Assembly: GCA_028564675.1 (NCBI GenBank)
Contig: JAOVVO010000003.1
Location: forward strand, 467,806 to 531,805
Direction: 5' to 3'
Source of the DNA: Onchocerca lupi
Lineage: Eukaryota; Nematoda; Chromadorea; Rhabditida; Onchocercidae
Length of the DNA: 64,000 nucleotides
Notes under the pieces: model-generated
Databases searched by the model: none
The model's input: only the letters and a program-made list of their open reading frames with translations
What the model was told of the DNA's origin: nothing
In this document: piece by piece, positions 29,022 to 38,566 of the stretch
Layout of the letters: each line of letters begins with the position of its first letter
How positions within the stretch are numbered: the stretch's first letter is position 1
Program-made: the position numbers and the translations under genes

Positions 29022-30655
29022 TGAAAGAAGCTAAATTTATCTTTGTAACGGGTGGGGTTGTTTCATCCATTGGCAAGGGTTTAGTCTCTTCAAGTATAGG
29101 TGCGCTTCTTCAAGCGTATGGTTTTAAGGTACGTATTAGAAAGCTTGATCCATATTTAAATATCGATCCTGGAACGATGAGTCCAACTCAGCATGGGGAG
29201 GTGTTCGTTACCGAGGATGGTGCTGAAACTGATTTAGATCTTGGGCATTATGAACGTTTTACTGGAATTAAAGCAACTAAAGACGATAATATAACAACTG
29301 GTAAAGTATATCATGAGTTATTGAAGAAAGAGAGGCGTGGTGATTATTTAGGTAAAACTGTACAAGTTATTCCTCATGTAACGGATTTGATTAAATCATT
29401 TATTTTTAATGGTACGGAGGGTTTAGATTTTGTAATATGCGAAATAGGTGGAACTGTAGGCGATATTGAAAGCCAACCGTTTTTAGAAGCCATACGTCAA
29501 ACCAGTTATAAGTTTGGAAAACAAAGAGTTATCCTTATTCACTTAACCTTAGTACCATATCTAACTGCAGCGCAAGAACTAAAAACAAAACCAACACAGC
29601 ATTCAGTTCGAGAGTTAAATTTTGCTGGGTTACAACCAGATATTATATTATGTCGTAGTGAGAAGAAAACTTCTGATGATCAAAAAAGGAAAATAGCTAA
29701 CCTTTGTAATGTCTCTTTATCTAATGTAATATCTGCTCCTGACGTGAATCATATATATGAGTTGCCAGTCTTATATAATCAATGTGGGCTTGGTACACAA
29801 ATTCTAGAACACTTTCATTTAAGTGAACCACAACCAAGCTTAACTGAATGGGATCAAATAGTATTTTCTATAAGAAACTCAACACAAGAAGTCACTGTAT
29901 CTATAGTAGGAAAATACACTGAATTTCCTGACGCATATAAATCATTGGTTGAAGCATTAAATCATGGTGCAATTAGTAACAAAGTCCAAGTAAAGATAAA
30001 TTGGATTAACTCGAGGGAAAAAAGTAAAGAATCTATTGATGAAAAATTTATAAGAGAAAATCTACAAAACTCTCATTCAATCCTTGTGCCAGGAGGGTTT
30101 GGTGACGATGGAGTAGAGGGTAAAATATTAGCAATAAGTTACGCCCGTAGGCATAATATACCATTTTTTGGAATATGTCTTGGTATGCAGCTTGCAGTTA
30201 TTGAATTTGCTCGCAATGTCATTAAGCTTGAGGATGTACACTCTGAAGAATTTTGCACCTGTAGGCACCCAATTATTAAGCTAGCTGGTGATAAGAGCAT
30301 TGATATTGGTGGAACTATGAGACTTGGAGCGTACAAATGTAATATAAGCGCAAATTCTAAAATGGCAGATGTATATGGTAATACAACTATCTCCGAAAGG
30401 CATAGGCACAGATACATAGTTAATTTGGATTATAAAGATGATTTAGAAAAAAATGGCCTAACATGTAGCTGTATATCGGAAGATGGAACATGTATAGAAG
30501 CAGTAGTGTTAGACAGTCACCCATGGTTTACTGGTGTGCAGTTCCACCCAGAATTTCAATCAAAACCGTTTTCCCCTCACCCTCTTTTTGTATCCTTTAT
30601 TAAAGCAGCAGTTAATAAAATTAAAAGAAAGAAGACTAATAGAGAAAATGTTTAA
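29021..30655 (+). CDS. pyrG: CTP synthase
   Basis: PyrG aminates UTP to CTP. The 544-residue product starts FIFVTGGVVSSIGKGLVSSSIGALL, with the synthase P-loop. The glutamine amidotransferase domain occupies the C-terminal half with FGICLGMQLAVIEFA (catalytic Cys) and VQFHPEF (His, Glu). All catalytic elements are present and length is normal. It is the middle gene of secG-pyrG-tadA, overlapping both neighbours. Confidence 0.98.
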   Translation: MKEAKFIFVTGGVVSSIGKGLVSSSIGALLQAYGFKVRIRKLDPYLNIDPGTMSPTQHGEVFVTEDGAETDLDLGHYERFTGIKATKDDNITTGKVYHELLKKERRGDYLGKTVQVIPHVTDLIKSFIFNGTEGLDFVICEIGGTVGDIESQPFLEAIRQTSYKFGKQRVILIHLTLVPYLTAAQELKTKPTQHSVRELNFAGLQPDIILCRSEKKTSDDQKRKIANLCNVSLSNVISAPDVNHIYELPVLYNQCGLGTQILEHFHLSEPQPSLTEWDQIVFSIRNSTQEVTVSIVGKYTEFPDAYKSLVEALNHGAISNKVQVKINWINSREKSKESIDEKFIRENLQNSHSILVPGGFGDDGVEGKILAISYARRHNIPFFGICLGMQLAVIEFARNVIKLEDVHSEEFCTCRHPIIKLAGDKSIDIGGTMRLGAYKCNISANSKMADVYGNTTISERHRHRYIVNLDYKDDLEKNGLTCSCISEDGTCIEAVVLDSHPWFTGVQFHPEFQSKPFSPHPLFVSFIKAAVNKIKRKKTNRENV

Positions 30656-31082
30656 ATATCGATACATGAAGCTTGCCGTAGAACAAGCAAAACTTGCCAA
30701 GAAAAATGACGAAATTCCTATAGGAGCTATAATAGTCAGTGGAAGCAATATAGTTTCTTTTGCACACAATATATACAATGATCCAACTGCGCATGCAGAA
30801 ATGTTAGCAATTAGACAAGCATGTAAATTGCTTTCAACACCAATGCTTTGTGATGTTGACATATATGTAACATTGGAGCCGTGTCCGATGTGTGCTCAAG
30901 CCATCTCTTTTGCAAGGGTTAGAAGGGTATACTTTGGAGCTTACAATCCTAAAGGTGGAGGAATCGAGAACGGTGCTAGAATATTTCAATTTTGCAGCCA
31001 TGTACCTGAAGTTTATGGTGGGATATTAGAAACAGAGTGCTCTTTTTTGTTAAAGGATTTTTTTGAGAAGTTAAGAACTTAA
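30648..31082 (+). CDS. tadA: tRNA-specific adenosine deaminase
   Basis: TadA converts adenosine 34 to inosine in tRNA-Arg(ACG). The ATG at 30648 gives 144 residues, the usual size; the frame extends further upstream only inside pyrG. Zinc and catalytic residues are in PTAHAEMLAIRQA (HAE) and EPCPMCAQAISFARVRRVYFGA (PCxxC). The start overlaps the pyrG end by eight bases, indicating coupling. Confidence 0.94.
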   Translation: MFKYRYMKLAVEQAKLAKKNDEIPIGAIIVSGSNIVSFAHNIYNDPTAHAEMLAIRQACKLLSTPMLCDVDIYVTLEPCPMCAQAISFARVRRVYFGAYNPKGGGIENGARIFQFCSHVPEVYGGILETECSFLLKDFFEKLRT

Positions 31083-31810
31083 TTTAGATTACCAGTTATC
31101 ATTAAATTTTTCTATCACTTCAGCGCACTGGTTAAAATCAATTGATGAGTGTTTCTCAATTTTGTAATTTTCAATTTCGCAACCCTGTACTTAGACAGTA
31201 ACAACATTTATACCATCAGCAGTGGTATTTACTACTTCAGTTTTTCCTTTCTCTATACTGATTTCTATATCTTCCTTATTGTGTTTTTTCTGCATTCTTC
31301 TAAAAGAGCAACAGCGCTCTACTAGCTTATTAATTGTTTTGCTTCATTTTAAGGGAATTTAGGTAACCCGTAGATATAAATTGAAAATCTTGTAAGCTGT
31401 ACTTTTATTAGTTTTATTATCTCAGAAAATAAAATACAGCTCGAGATTCAATAAAGAATATCTCTTAAAATAAGCTGTAGCAGCGTAATATTGAATACAT
31501 TTTTTAAAGCTTTTATTGCGAGTAGCTATATTTCTGACCATAAATCTGTTATCAACAAAATCTTGATATCAGTATGCCTTAAAATATCGTTCAAAAGATG
31601 AACAAGGACATTTTATTTTTCTCGTAGCAAAGATTTTTTTGAACGTCAGACTTAGTTTTGGATCGAGGAATTTTAAAAAGGTCACACCAAAAAACAATTT
31701 AAAAAGTACTAATAATAATATGATACTTTCTATAAACATTTAATCACATTTTTTAACTTACAATTTTGAGCTTAACTTATAACGTGTATGGTTTGGTTTA
31801 TATCAGAATT
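31083..31810. other. Gap after tadA containing a dead gene
   Basis: Apart from the remnant at 31089-31320 described separately, the remaining 490 bases hold no gene, RNA or repeat that I can support. Confidence 0.4.
31089..31320 (-). pseudogene. Unrecognised gene remnant
   Basis: A minus-strand frame ends at TAA 31089 with GCEIENYKIEKHSSIDFNQC and AEVIEKFNDNW, preceded after one in-frame stop by KGKTEVVNTTADGINVVTV. An AVALLEECRKN segment follows in another frame. The protein-like composition and a single stop point to a dead gene. I do not recognise the family. Confidence 0.45.
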
Positions 31811-33091
31811 TTACCAGTCGCATTTTTTATCTTGCGGTTTTATTTGCAATATTGCCACCAAACCGACTAATAAACAGAGAACTATATAAAGCCCAGCTGC
31901 AAAGTTTACTTGAGGAAATGTTATAGTAAACCAAGTGCATATCATAGGAGTAAATCCACCATGAAAAGCAAAAGAGATATTGCGTGATAAACTCACTCCA
32001 CTGAATCTGACATTGGTAGGAAAAAGTTCAGATGCAACTATTCCTATAGGGCTTATACCTTTTTCTACTGCAGAAAGAACCATTATACTAAGCATAATTA
32101 TGAGATAACTTTTATAGTAGTACGCAATAGATAATATAGGGCAACATAGTATCATTGTAATCACTATAAACAAGATTGCAGTGCGTTCTTTGCCTATTCT
32201 ATCGGCTAACATTCCAAGCGCTATTGCGAATATTGGCATTAGTATACTGGTTATAATCAACATAATCTCATTGACATATGTTGTTACATATGTTTTAACT
32301 GATACTGTCTCTTTTGCAAGAGTTCGAAGAAATATAGTAAATCCAACAATGACATTAACTGGTACTGATATTAAAACGGCAAGTATAAGACCTCTCTTGT
32401 AGTGCTTTATAAGCTCTATTATTGGTAAATCTGGCAGATTTTTTTGCTTTTGATCCTTTTCATACTCTAAAGTTTCTTCCAATGTGTATATGCTACATGT
32501 GCTGATTAACCCTAAAATGGCTGAAAAAGTGAACGGCAGTCTCCAACCCCAAGTATTAAAATCAGTGTTTTTTTTACAGATGATTACTATCATTACAGAA
32601 AGCAGGATGCCAATAGAGCGACCTAAACTTGTTATTCCACAAAACGCCCCTAGCTTTTTTTTATCAGGTAAGTGCTCTATTAGGTAAACGGAACTGCCTC
32701 CTTGTTCGGCACCGAACGCAATTCCTTGTGTTACATGAATTGCAAGAAGCAATATAGTAGAAGTTATACCTATTTGATTATAACTTGGAATAAATGCAAT
32801 GAGGCTAGATGGAATCGATATTAGCAAGATAGCAATCATTAATGCCATTTTCCTTCCGTATCTATCACCAATATGACCGAATGCAGATGCGCCAAGTGGT
32901 CTTACCATCGCACCCAGACCTGCAATTCCAAATAATTGGAGTATGTTGTAGTAAACATCCTTTGCAGAACAAAACTCCCTGCTGATTATATTAACCAGAT
33001 CAATAAAGAGCATATGATCATACCATATTGTGACTTTGCAGAGTATTGTTGCTAACAACGTTTTTGTTTGCTGATTATACACTAAATTCAA
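31811..33091 (-). CDS. MFS transporter, proline/betaine (ProP)-like
   Basis: The 426-residue product has about 12 membrane helices. The sugar-porter-like signature GASAFGHIGDRYGRKMALM is near residues 66-84, with RPLG before it, and the second-half repeat LGMLADRIGKERT is near 290. These place it in the metabolite:H+ symporter group with ProP and related osmolyte carriers, a family with several copies in Wolbachia. Substrate is not determinable; proline or betaine is the family-based guess. Confidence 0.85.
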   Translation of the reverse strand: MNLVYNQQTKTLLATILCKVTIWYDHMLFIDLVNIISREFCSAKDVYYNILQLFGIAGLGAMVRPLGASAFGHIGDRYGRKMALMIAILLISIPSSLIAFIPSYNQIGITSTILLLAIHVTQGIAFGAEQGGSSVYLIEHLPDKKKLGAFCGITSLGRSIGILLSVMIVIICKKNTDFNTWGWRLPFTFSAILGLISTCSIYTLEETLEYEKDQKQKNLPDLPIIELIKHYKRGLILAVLISVPVNVIVGFTIFLRTLAKETVSVKTYVTTYVNEIMLIITSILMPIFAIALGMLADRIGKERTAILFIVITMILCCPILSIAYYYKSYLIIMLSIMVLSAVEKGISPIGIVASELFPTNVRFSGVSLSRNISFAFHGGFTPMICTWFTITFPQVNFAAGLYIVLCLLVGLVAILQIKPQDKKCDW

Positions 33092-33247
33092 CTTATAAAT
33101 ATTTGCCTATTCTATTGTGGCTGTTTTTTAGAATTTAGTAAAGCTACAACCTAAGGTTGTGGAATTAACTTTTTATTATAGTATGTAATAATTGAGATTA
33201 TTAAAAATTTAGTAGTAAGGTTGAGAGATAAGCCCATTATAAAAAAA

Positions 33248-34651
33248 TCAGTATGATGAAGCATGGTTTTTGGCAACCTCAACATCACTGAATTCAAGAG
33301 CCTGACCGTTTATGATTTGGGATCTTTCGTGTCCTTTCCCTGCGATCAACAAAATCATGCCTTTATTGTAGGAAATATCTATACCTTTTTCTATAGCTTC
33401 TTTTCTATCTCCTATCTCTAGTGCATCAGGACAATGTAGCAAAATATCACGACGAATTTCTGTTGGGTTTTCATCACGTGGATTATCATTTGTGATTATA
33501 ACTTTCTCTGCATACATTTGTGCTATTTTACCCATTTCTGCACGTTTTGCTTGATCGCGATTACCACCACAACCAAAAACTAGAACTATTTTTTTGTTGA
33601 AGTGCCATTTTAAAGACAATAGCACTTGTTTAAGTGCACTTGGAGTGTGTGCGTAATCCACAAATACAAAAGGTTTTACCTTTTCCATTCTTCCCGGTGG
33701 AGAAATAAGCTTATCTATATACATTCTTTTGTAATCCAACCCAGACGAGATAGCTATACCGATTGCACACATCAAATTGCATGCTTGAAATTGTCCCAAA
33801 ACTGGAAAAAACACGTTATAAACCTCATTATTGACTCTAATTGTTAGGTATTGGCCATTTAGTGCTGGCACTTGATTTATTAAGGTAATGTTAGAGCTTT
33901 TCTTTCCATAAGTTATAACTTTGTTGCCACGTTTTTTAGCTATCTCAAGTAATGCATAGTACTTATCTATATTTGCATTTAAAATTACTGTTTTTTCTTT
34001 TGATAGTACCTCATAAAATAACCTTTTCTTAGCCTTAAAATATTTACTAATGTTCTGATGATAATCTAAATGATCTTGTGAGAAATTTGTAAAAGCCGCA
34101 GCAGTTAACTCAAGTCCATGAATTCTGTATTGATCAATTCCATGGCTTGAAGCCTCCAATGCTAAGTGCTCTATGCCTTTACCATTTATATCACATAGTG
34201 TTGCATAAAAGTCATCTGCATCTGGAGTGGTAAGGCTATTATGATTAGCTTTTCTTTTATTATTGATATACATTCCAAGTGTTCCAATAGACGCCGCATT
34301 ATAGCCAGCATTTTGCCAGATCTGACGGCAAAACTCTACCACTGAAGTTTTGCCATTCGTTCCTGTTACAGCAGCAACATATTTAGGCTGTTTGAATTGA
34401 TAAAATCTGCTAACTATTTTGCTATATGTTTCTTGAGGATTTGGGTGAAAAATATAAGTTCGAGAGTCATGTACTATAAAATTTGCTATTATAGCTGAAG
34501 TTTTTATATCACTTATATACTTTTCGCGTTCCTTTGATATACAAACAAAAAGGTAGCCTTCTTTGACTCTCTTAGGATTACATGTTACACCTTTGATTTC
34601 AATATCAAAAGTAACATCAATAATGTCATACAGTAATTCCCTCAGTTTCAT
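33248..34651 (-). CDS. murE: UDP-MurNAc-tripeptide ligase MurE
   Basis: MurE adds meso-diaminopimelate to UDP-MurNAc-dipeptide. The 467-residue product has the ATP loop VTGTNGKTSVVEF, the carbamylated-lysine region EASSHGIDQYRIHG, and the DNPRDENPTEIRRDI block. The DNPR sequence is the signature for diaminopimelate specificity. Wolbachia makes lipid II-type precursors without a classical cell wall, so the product most likely feeds that pathway. It closes a bolA-metC-murE operon, 16 bases after metC. Confidence 0.95.
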   Translation of the reverse strand: MKLRELLYDIIDVTFDIEIKGVTCNPKRVKEGYLFVCISKEREKYISDIKTSAIIANFIVHDSRTYIFHPNPQETYSKIVSRFYQFKQPKYVAAVTGTNGKTSVVEFCRQIWQNAGYNAASIGTLGMYINNKRKANHNSLTTPDADDFYATLCDINGKGIEHLALEASSHGIDQYRIHGLELTAAAFTNFSQDHLDYHQNISKYFKAKKRLFYEVLSKEKTVILNANIDKYYALLEIAKKRGNKVITYGKKSSNITLINQVPALNGQYLTIRVNNEVYNVFFPVLGQFQACNLMCAIGIAISSGLDYKRMYIDKLISPPGRMEKVKPFVFVDYAHTPSALKQVLLSLKWHFNKKIVLVFGCGGNRDQAKRAEMGKIAQMYAEKVIITNDNPRDENPTEIRRDILLHCPDALEIGDRKEAIEKGIDISYNKGMILLIAGKGHERSQIINGQALEFSDVEVAKNHASSY

Positions 34652-34667
34652 GCCTTACTTCATCAGC

Positions 34668-35867
34668 TTAAAAAGCTAAACATGGCAACCTAGCTAGTGC
34701 GGCGTCTAAGTCAGAGATTAGATCTTCAGGATCTTCTAGTCCACAAAATATCCGCACAAAACTTCCATCATAATCTAAATGCATTACAGATCTTGGCATA
34801 GATTTACGATCTATTGGTAACATTAAACTATCGCACCCCCCCCAAGAAGCACCAATACTAAAAATTTTCATATGATCGACCATGTAACTGAGCTCTTCAC
34901 ATAAATACTCTCTATCTAGTACTATACTAAATACGCTACTTGCTCCTTTGAAGTAATTTTTCCACAATTCGTGCTGAGGATGAGAAGGAAGCGCTGGATA
35001 CAAAACCTTTTTGACTTTTGGATGCTTCTCTAGCCATTTTGTTACCTTCATGGCTGTGCTTTGATGCCTTTTTATGCGTATATGCAATGTTCTAAGTCCC
35101 CTGTGTGCAAGGTAACAATCGTGCGACTGAACGGTGATTCCATAATTCTTGTAGCTTTCATAAAGTAATTTAAAAATTTCACCTTCTGCGACAATGGCTC
35201 CCATCAATAAATCTGAATGACCGGCTATATACTTTGTAAGTGCGTACAGAGCAACATCGATCCCATAATCAAGCGGTTTAAATAACAAGGGAGTAGCCCA
35301 TGAATTGTCACAAACGGTTATGATTTTATGTTCCTTAGCAATTTTTACTATATGCTCTATATTCGAAATCTCAAACGTCACAGAACCTGGAGTTTCAATC
35401 ATTATCAACGAAGTGTTATTCTTAATTAAACTGGTTATACTTTGCGTTGGATCATAAAAAGTTACTTTTACTCCTCTTTTTGGCAGCTCACTTTCAACAA
35501 ATCTTCTAACTCGGTAATAACTATTATCTTGAACCAGAATGTGCGAACCTGCCTTAGCAAAAGTCAGAATAGCAAAAGCAAGTACAAATAACCCAGAAGG
35601 GTAGATCAATGCTTGTCCCCTACCTTCAACTTCAGCAAGCGCATTTGAAAGATAATGAACAGTGGGAGTACCAACATTACTATAACTGTAATCTCTTAAT
35701 ACACCATCGTTAATTACATCATATATGCTTTCTCCGTTTGTTGCATTTAAGTAGTCCTTGTAAGTAGGAAATAATATAGTAGAAGAATGATAAATTGGAG
35801 GGTTCATAGAACCTTTATAGTCATTGAATTTTCTTCCTGCTTTAATCAATAGAGATTCTTCTTTCAC
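34668..35867 (-). CDS. metC: Cystathionine beta-lyase
   Basis: This PLP enzyme of the Cys/Met metabolism family cleaves cystathionine to homocysteine, or acts as a cysteine/alanine-related lyase. The 399-residue product has the PLP-binding CDNSWATPLLFKPLDYGID and the Schiff-base lysine region ALTKYIAGHSDLLMGAIVA near residues 200-220. The RGLRTLHIR segment and C-terminal MRSVMHLDYDGSFVRIFCGLEDPEDLI-like end (written here as RSVMHLDYDGSFVRIFCGLE) support MetC. It may supply alanine epimer chemistry for lipid II in Chlamydia-like fashion, which is speculation. Confidence 0.88.
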   Translation of the reverse strand: MKEESLLIKAGRKFNDYKGSMNPPIYHSSTILFPTYKDYLNATNGESIYDVINDGVLRDYSYSNVGTPTVHYLSNALAEVEGRGQALIYPSGLFVLAFAILTFAKAGSHILVQDNSYYRVRRFVESELPKRGVKVTFYDPTQSITSLIKNNTSLIMIETPGSVTFEISNIEHIVKIAKEHKIITVCDNSWATPLLFKPLDYGIDVALYALTKYIAGHSDLLMGAIVAEGEIFKLLYESYKNYGITVQSHDCYLAHRGLRTLHIRIKRHQSTAMKVTKWLEKHPKVKKVLYPALPSHPQHELWKNYFKGASSVFSIVLDREYLCEELSYMVDHMKIFSIGASWGGCDSLMLPIDRKSMPRSVMHLDYDGSFVRIFCGLEDPEDLISDLDAALARLPCLAF

Positions 35868-35874
35868 ACTTTTA

Positions 35875-36159
35875 CTATTTGTTTTTAAAATTGTATTCGC
35901 TTTGCGTATAGAAATGAAGAGAAATTGCGTGTATCAGCTCTATTTCGCTTTTTAGTAATCCATAAATCAATCTATGTCTTTTTAGAGCGTTCATTCCGAT
36001 AAAGCTATTAGATATCAATATTAGCCTAATGTGTGAAGGTAATGCTAAAGATGAAGCAAAATAATGATCTGCATGTTCTATAGATTCATCGATAATATCA
36101 ATATCGATTATATCTATTGAATTTCGTATTTTTTCTTCTATCACTTTAATGATACTCAT
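35875..36159 (-). CDS. bolA: BolA-family protein
   Basis: BolA proteins bind monothiol glutaredoxins and [2Fe-2S] clusters and influence cell shape and stress responses. The 94-residue product follows the family pattern: IIDESIEHADHYFASS, then a class II KH-like core with SNSFIGMNALKRHRLIYGLLKSEIE and IHAISLHFYTQSEY. The conserved RHR and the IHA-LS motif are present. It is the first gene of the bolA-metC-murE unit, eight bases before metC. Confidence 0.88.
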   Translation of the reverse strand: MSIIKVIEEKIRNSIDIIDIDIIDESIEHADHYFASSLALPSHIRLILISNSFIGMNALKRHRLIYGLLKSEIELIHAISLHFYTQSEYNFKNK

Positions 36160-36642
36160 ATTGTTGTCGAAATGTTGAACCTCATGTAAAAACTGTTTAA
36201 TAAAAATTAGAACCTTTCGTATAAGAAAGTCAAATTGCTATGGCAAGAACATCAGCAACATGGTGACACTTTATATTTAAGTTGTCAACCATCTATCCTT
36301 ACCATAAATATAATCTGATCTTTATTAGCGTGCTATTTCCAGTAATACTTTTTTACATAATTCATATCATATTCATTTATAGTATGATTTCTCTTGCATA
36401 TTATAAAGTTAGCGAAGATTTTTATTAACAAAAATTTTCTCCACTGAGCTTCATTTAGAGAATATAAAGAAATTACCTTTTTAATTGTTCAAAAACTATA
36501 TACAGGTGTTTACCTACGCTGAGCTTACTGTTGATCAATATAATGTCACTATCCGAAATTCAATGCTACTTTTTTTACTTAAATTAATAATAATTACCTA
36601 GTCTTTACTTATCGCGGGATTAAGATCTATTATTTTAACCAT
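36160..36642. other. Non-coding gap between coxC and bolA
   Basis: A/T-rich sequence with stops in all frames. I see no gene, RNA or repeat I can support. The bolA promoter should lie at the left edge. Confidence 0.4.
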
Positions 36643-37470
36643 TTAATAAATGCTTAACCAATATACAAACACAAACACAAATATCCAGACTACATCTACA
36701 AAATGCCAATACCAAGAGGCAAATTCAAAGCATAAATGATCTTGAGGTGTAAATTGATCTTTCTGCGCTCTGAACAAACACACTAATAAGAATATTATTC
36801 CTATTATAACGTGCACGCAGTGAAATCCAGTAATCATATAAAAATTGGATACATAGATTAGCTTTTCTCCTGTTTCTTGTAGAGAAAAACTTGCCTCATG
36901 ATACTCTATTGCTTGCACTATTGTAAAAAATACCCCAAGCAATATAGTTATAGACAACATTTTAACCATACTCTCTTTATCATTTTTAAGTAAAAAGTGA
37001 TGTGCCGAGGTGATTGTTGTACTAGAAAGTAATAATACTAATGTATTCATGAACGGTAATGACCACGGATTAAGAGGTAAAATTCCTTTAGGAGGCCATT
37101 TAACTTTATCTGTGGGAGAAAATGCTTCAAACAAAAAAACTGGATCAAGCCAGGCTTTAAAGAATGAACAAAAGAATGACACAAAAAACATAACTTCTGA
37201 AAGGATAAATAAATACATTGCAATCTTGAGTCCATGTTTTACAATTGCGGTATGGCATTTATCGTAAATGGCTTCTTTTATTACGTCCTTCCACCAATAA
37301 AATAACACGCCTGATATAGTAGAGATTCCTAAAACTAAACCAAATATCCCAGAAATTTGTTTATGGAACGTGCCAACTAATCCAAGCACAAGAATAAGAA
37401 TTGCTGCTGATATAGCGATTGGCCAAGGGCTTGGATCCACTAAATGAAAATCATGTTCTTTACTTCTCAT
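36643..37470 (-). CDS. coxC: Cytochrome c oxidase subunit III
   Basis: Subunit III is part of the aa3-type terminal oxidase in the inner membrane. The 275-residue product has seven helices, starts with HDFHLVDPSPWPIAISAA, and has the conserved blocks KHGLKIAMYLFILSEVMFF, GFHCVHVIIGIIFL and WYWHFVDVVWIFVFVFVYW. Length is typical. Subunits I and II are not in the window. Confidence 0.96.
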   Translation of the reverse strand: MRSKEHDFHLVDPSPWPIAISAAILILVLGLVGTFHKQISGIFGLVLGISTISGVLFYWWKDVIKEAIYDKCHTAIVKHGLKIAMYLFILSEVMFFVSFFCSFFKAWLDPVFLFEAFSPTDKVKWPPKGILPLNPWSLPFMNTLVLLLSSTTITSAHHFLLKNDKESMVKMLSITILLGVFFTIVQAIEYHEASFSLQETGEKLIYVSNFYMITGFHCVHVIIGIIFLLVCLFRAQKDQFTPQDHLCFEFASWYWHFVDVVWIFVFVFVYWLSIY

Positions 37471-38566
37471 ACCATCTTTAAGAATAAATATTAAGCATAC
37501 AAATTAACTTAAAGTTGTCAATGCTGCTTAGGAAATTGATTAAATTTTAGGAAATTGTATACGCTGTTATGAATAATCTAATTCATATTGTATACTTATT
37601 TTAAATAGCTCAAGCATTCTGTTTCTTTTATTTTCTTAAATCTATTTCCTATATTATCAATGATAATCTTGCATATAAATATGCAAGACTACAAAGCCAT
37701 TATAGTTTCACAGATGTCTCCTATATATTGACCTTTGTGCACTTTGGTAATAGAACTTAAAACTTTCTATGTTTAGAGTACTGCTCATTAATTTAATATT
37801 AAAAAATTAACCAACGGCAACTCTTGGTTATATTATTAGAAATATAAAAATACTGAAAAAGCTAGGGTTTCGATATGAATAATTCTATGCTAGATTAGCA
37901 TTAGCAAGTTGTGCTACAACCATTATTTCGTTCTAAAACTCTATTTTCAAGCTGCAGCCTATTACAACAGACTGTTCGTGATTTTGGTTATATTATCGTA
38001 TTATCGATCATGTTGTTTATTACATCAGTGCTAAAAAGTCTATATCTATTTCTGATATTTGTTATTAGCAGTGGTGTTACCTTTCACAATATTGCAAAAT
38101 AACTATTTAATATATAAAGAAGCATAAAGCAAGGTGATGCTCAACTTTCAAGTAACAGAATTATGATATGCAATGTGCATAAGGAAGCTAGTAAAAGCTA
38201 CTAAGCAAGACCATGACTTTTTATGGTTATCAGATAAATTATAACCTATGAGCAGAAGTACCACCAACTATATAAATTGGCCTATTTATTATCTCAATGC
38301 ATCAACTCTAGTTGCAATAATTAATAAAGCACGAATGCAGTGATTAACTATATATAAAAAAACTCCTGGTAATAGGATTTGAGTTTTTCATAGTCTAACG
38401 CATTGTTTGCTAATCCAATATTGAAAGGATGTTCTTTTATTCCATCGATAAAATCTGATGATTCTTTTATAGCTATGTCATATAATCCTTTCTTTGTTTT
38501 ATTATGTACTTCATTGTCTCATAAATAAGAATTGCTGTTAGTATAGCATATCAATATTAAGTTAAA
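37471..38566. other. 1.1 kb decayed gap between metK and coxC
   Basis: Two scraps stand out. The plus strand at 37911-38102 has a 63-codon frame with one or two hydrophobic helices (FGYIIVLSIMLFITSVL) and a GTG start. The minus strand at about 38345-38515 reads KESSDFIDGIKEHPFNIGLA and continues for about 50 codons to a stop. Neither is recognised. Both look like parts of dead genes. Confidence 0.4.

Noticed and set aside
30534..30647. Upstream extension of tadA by 38 codons
   Set aside because: It lies within pyrG in another frame, and the ATG at 30648 gives the normal TadA length.
33144..33162. Short palindrome ACAACC-TAA-GGTTGT between murE and the MFS gene
   Set aside because: Stem of only about six pairs with no adjoining T-tract on the transcribed strand, so not a convincing terminator for murE.
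37911..38102. 63-codon frame with GTG start and a hydrophobic helix
   Set aside because: Probably a remnant; no upstream signals and no recognisable family.
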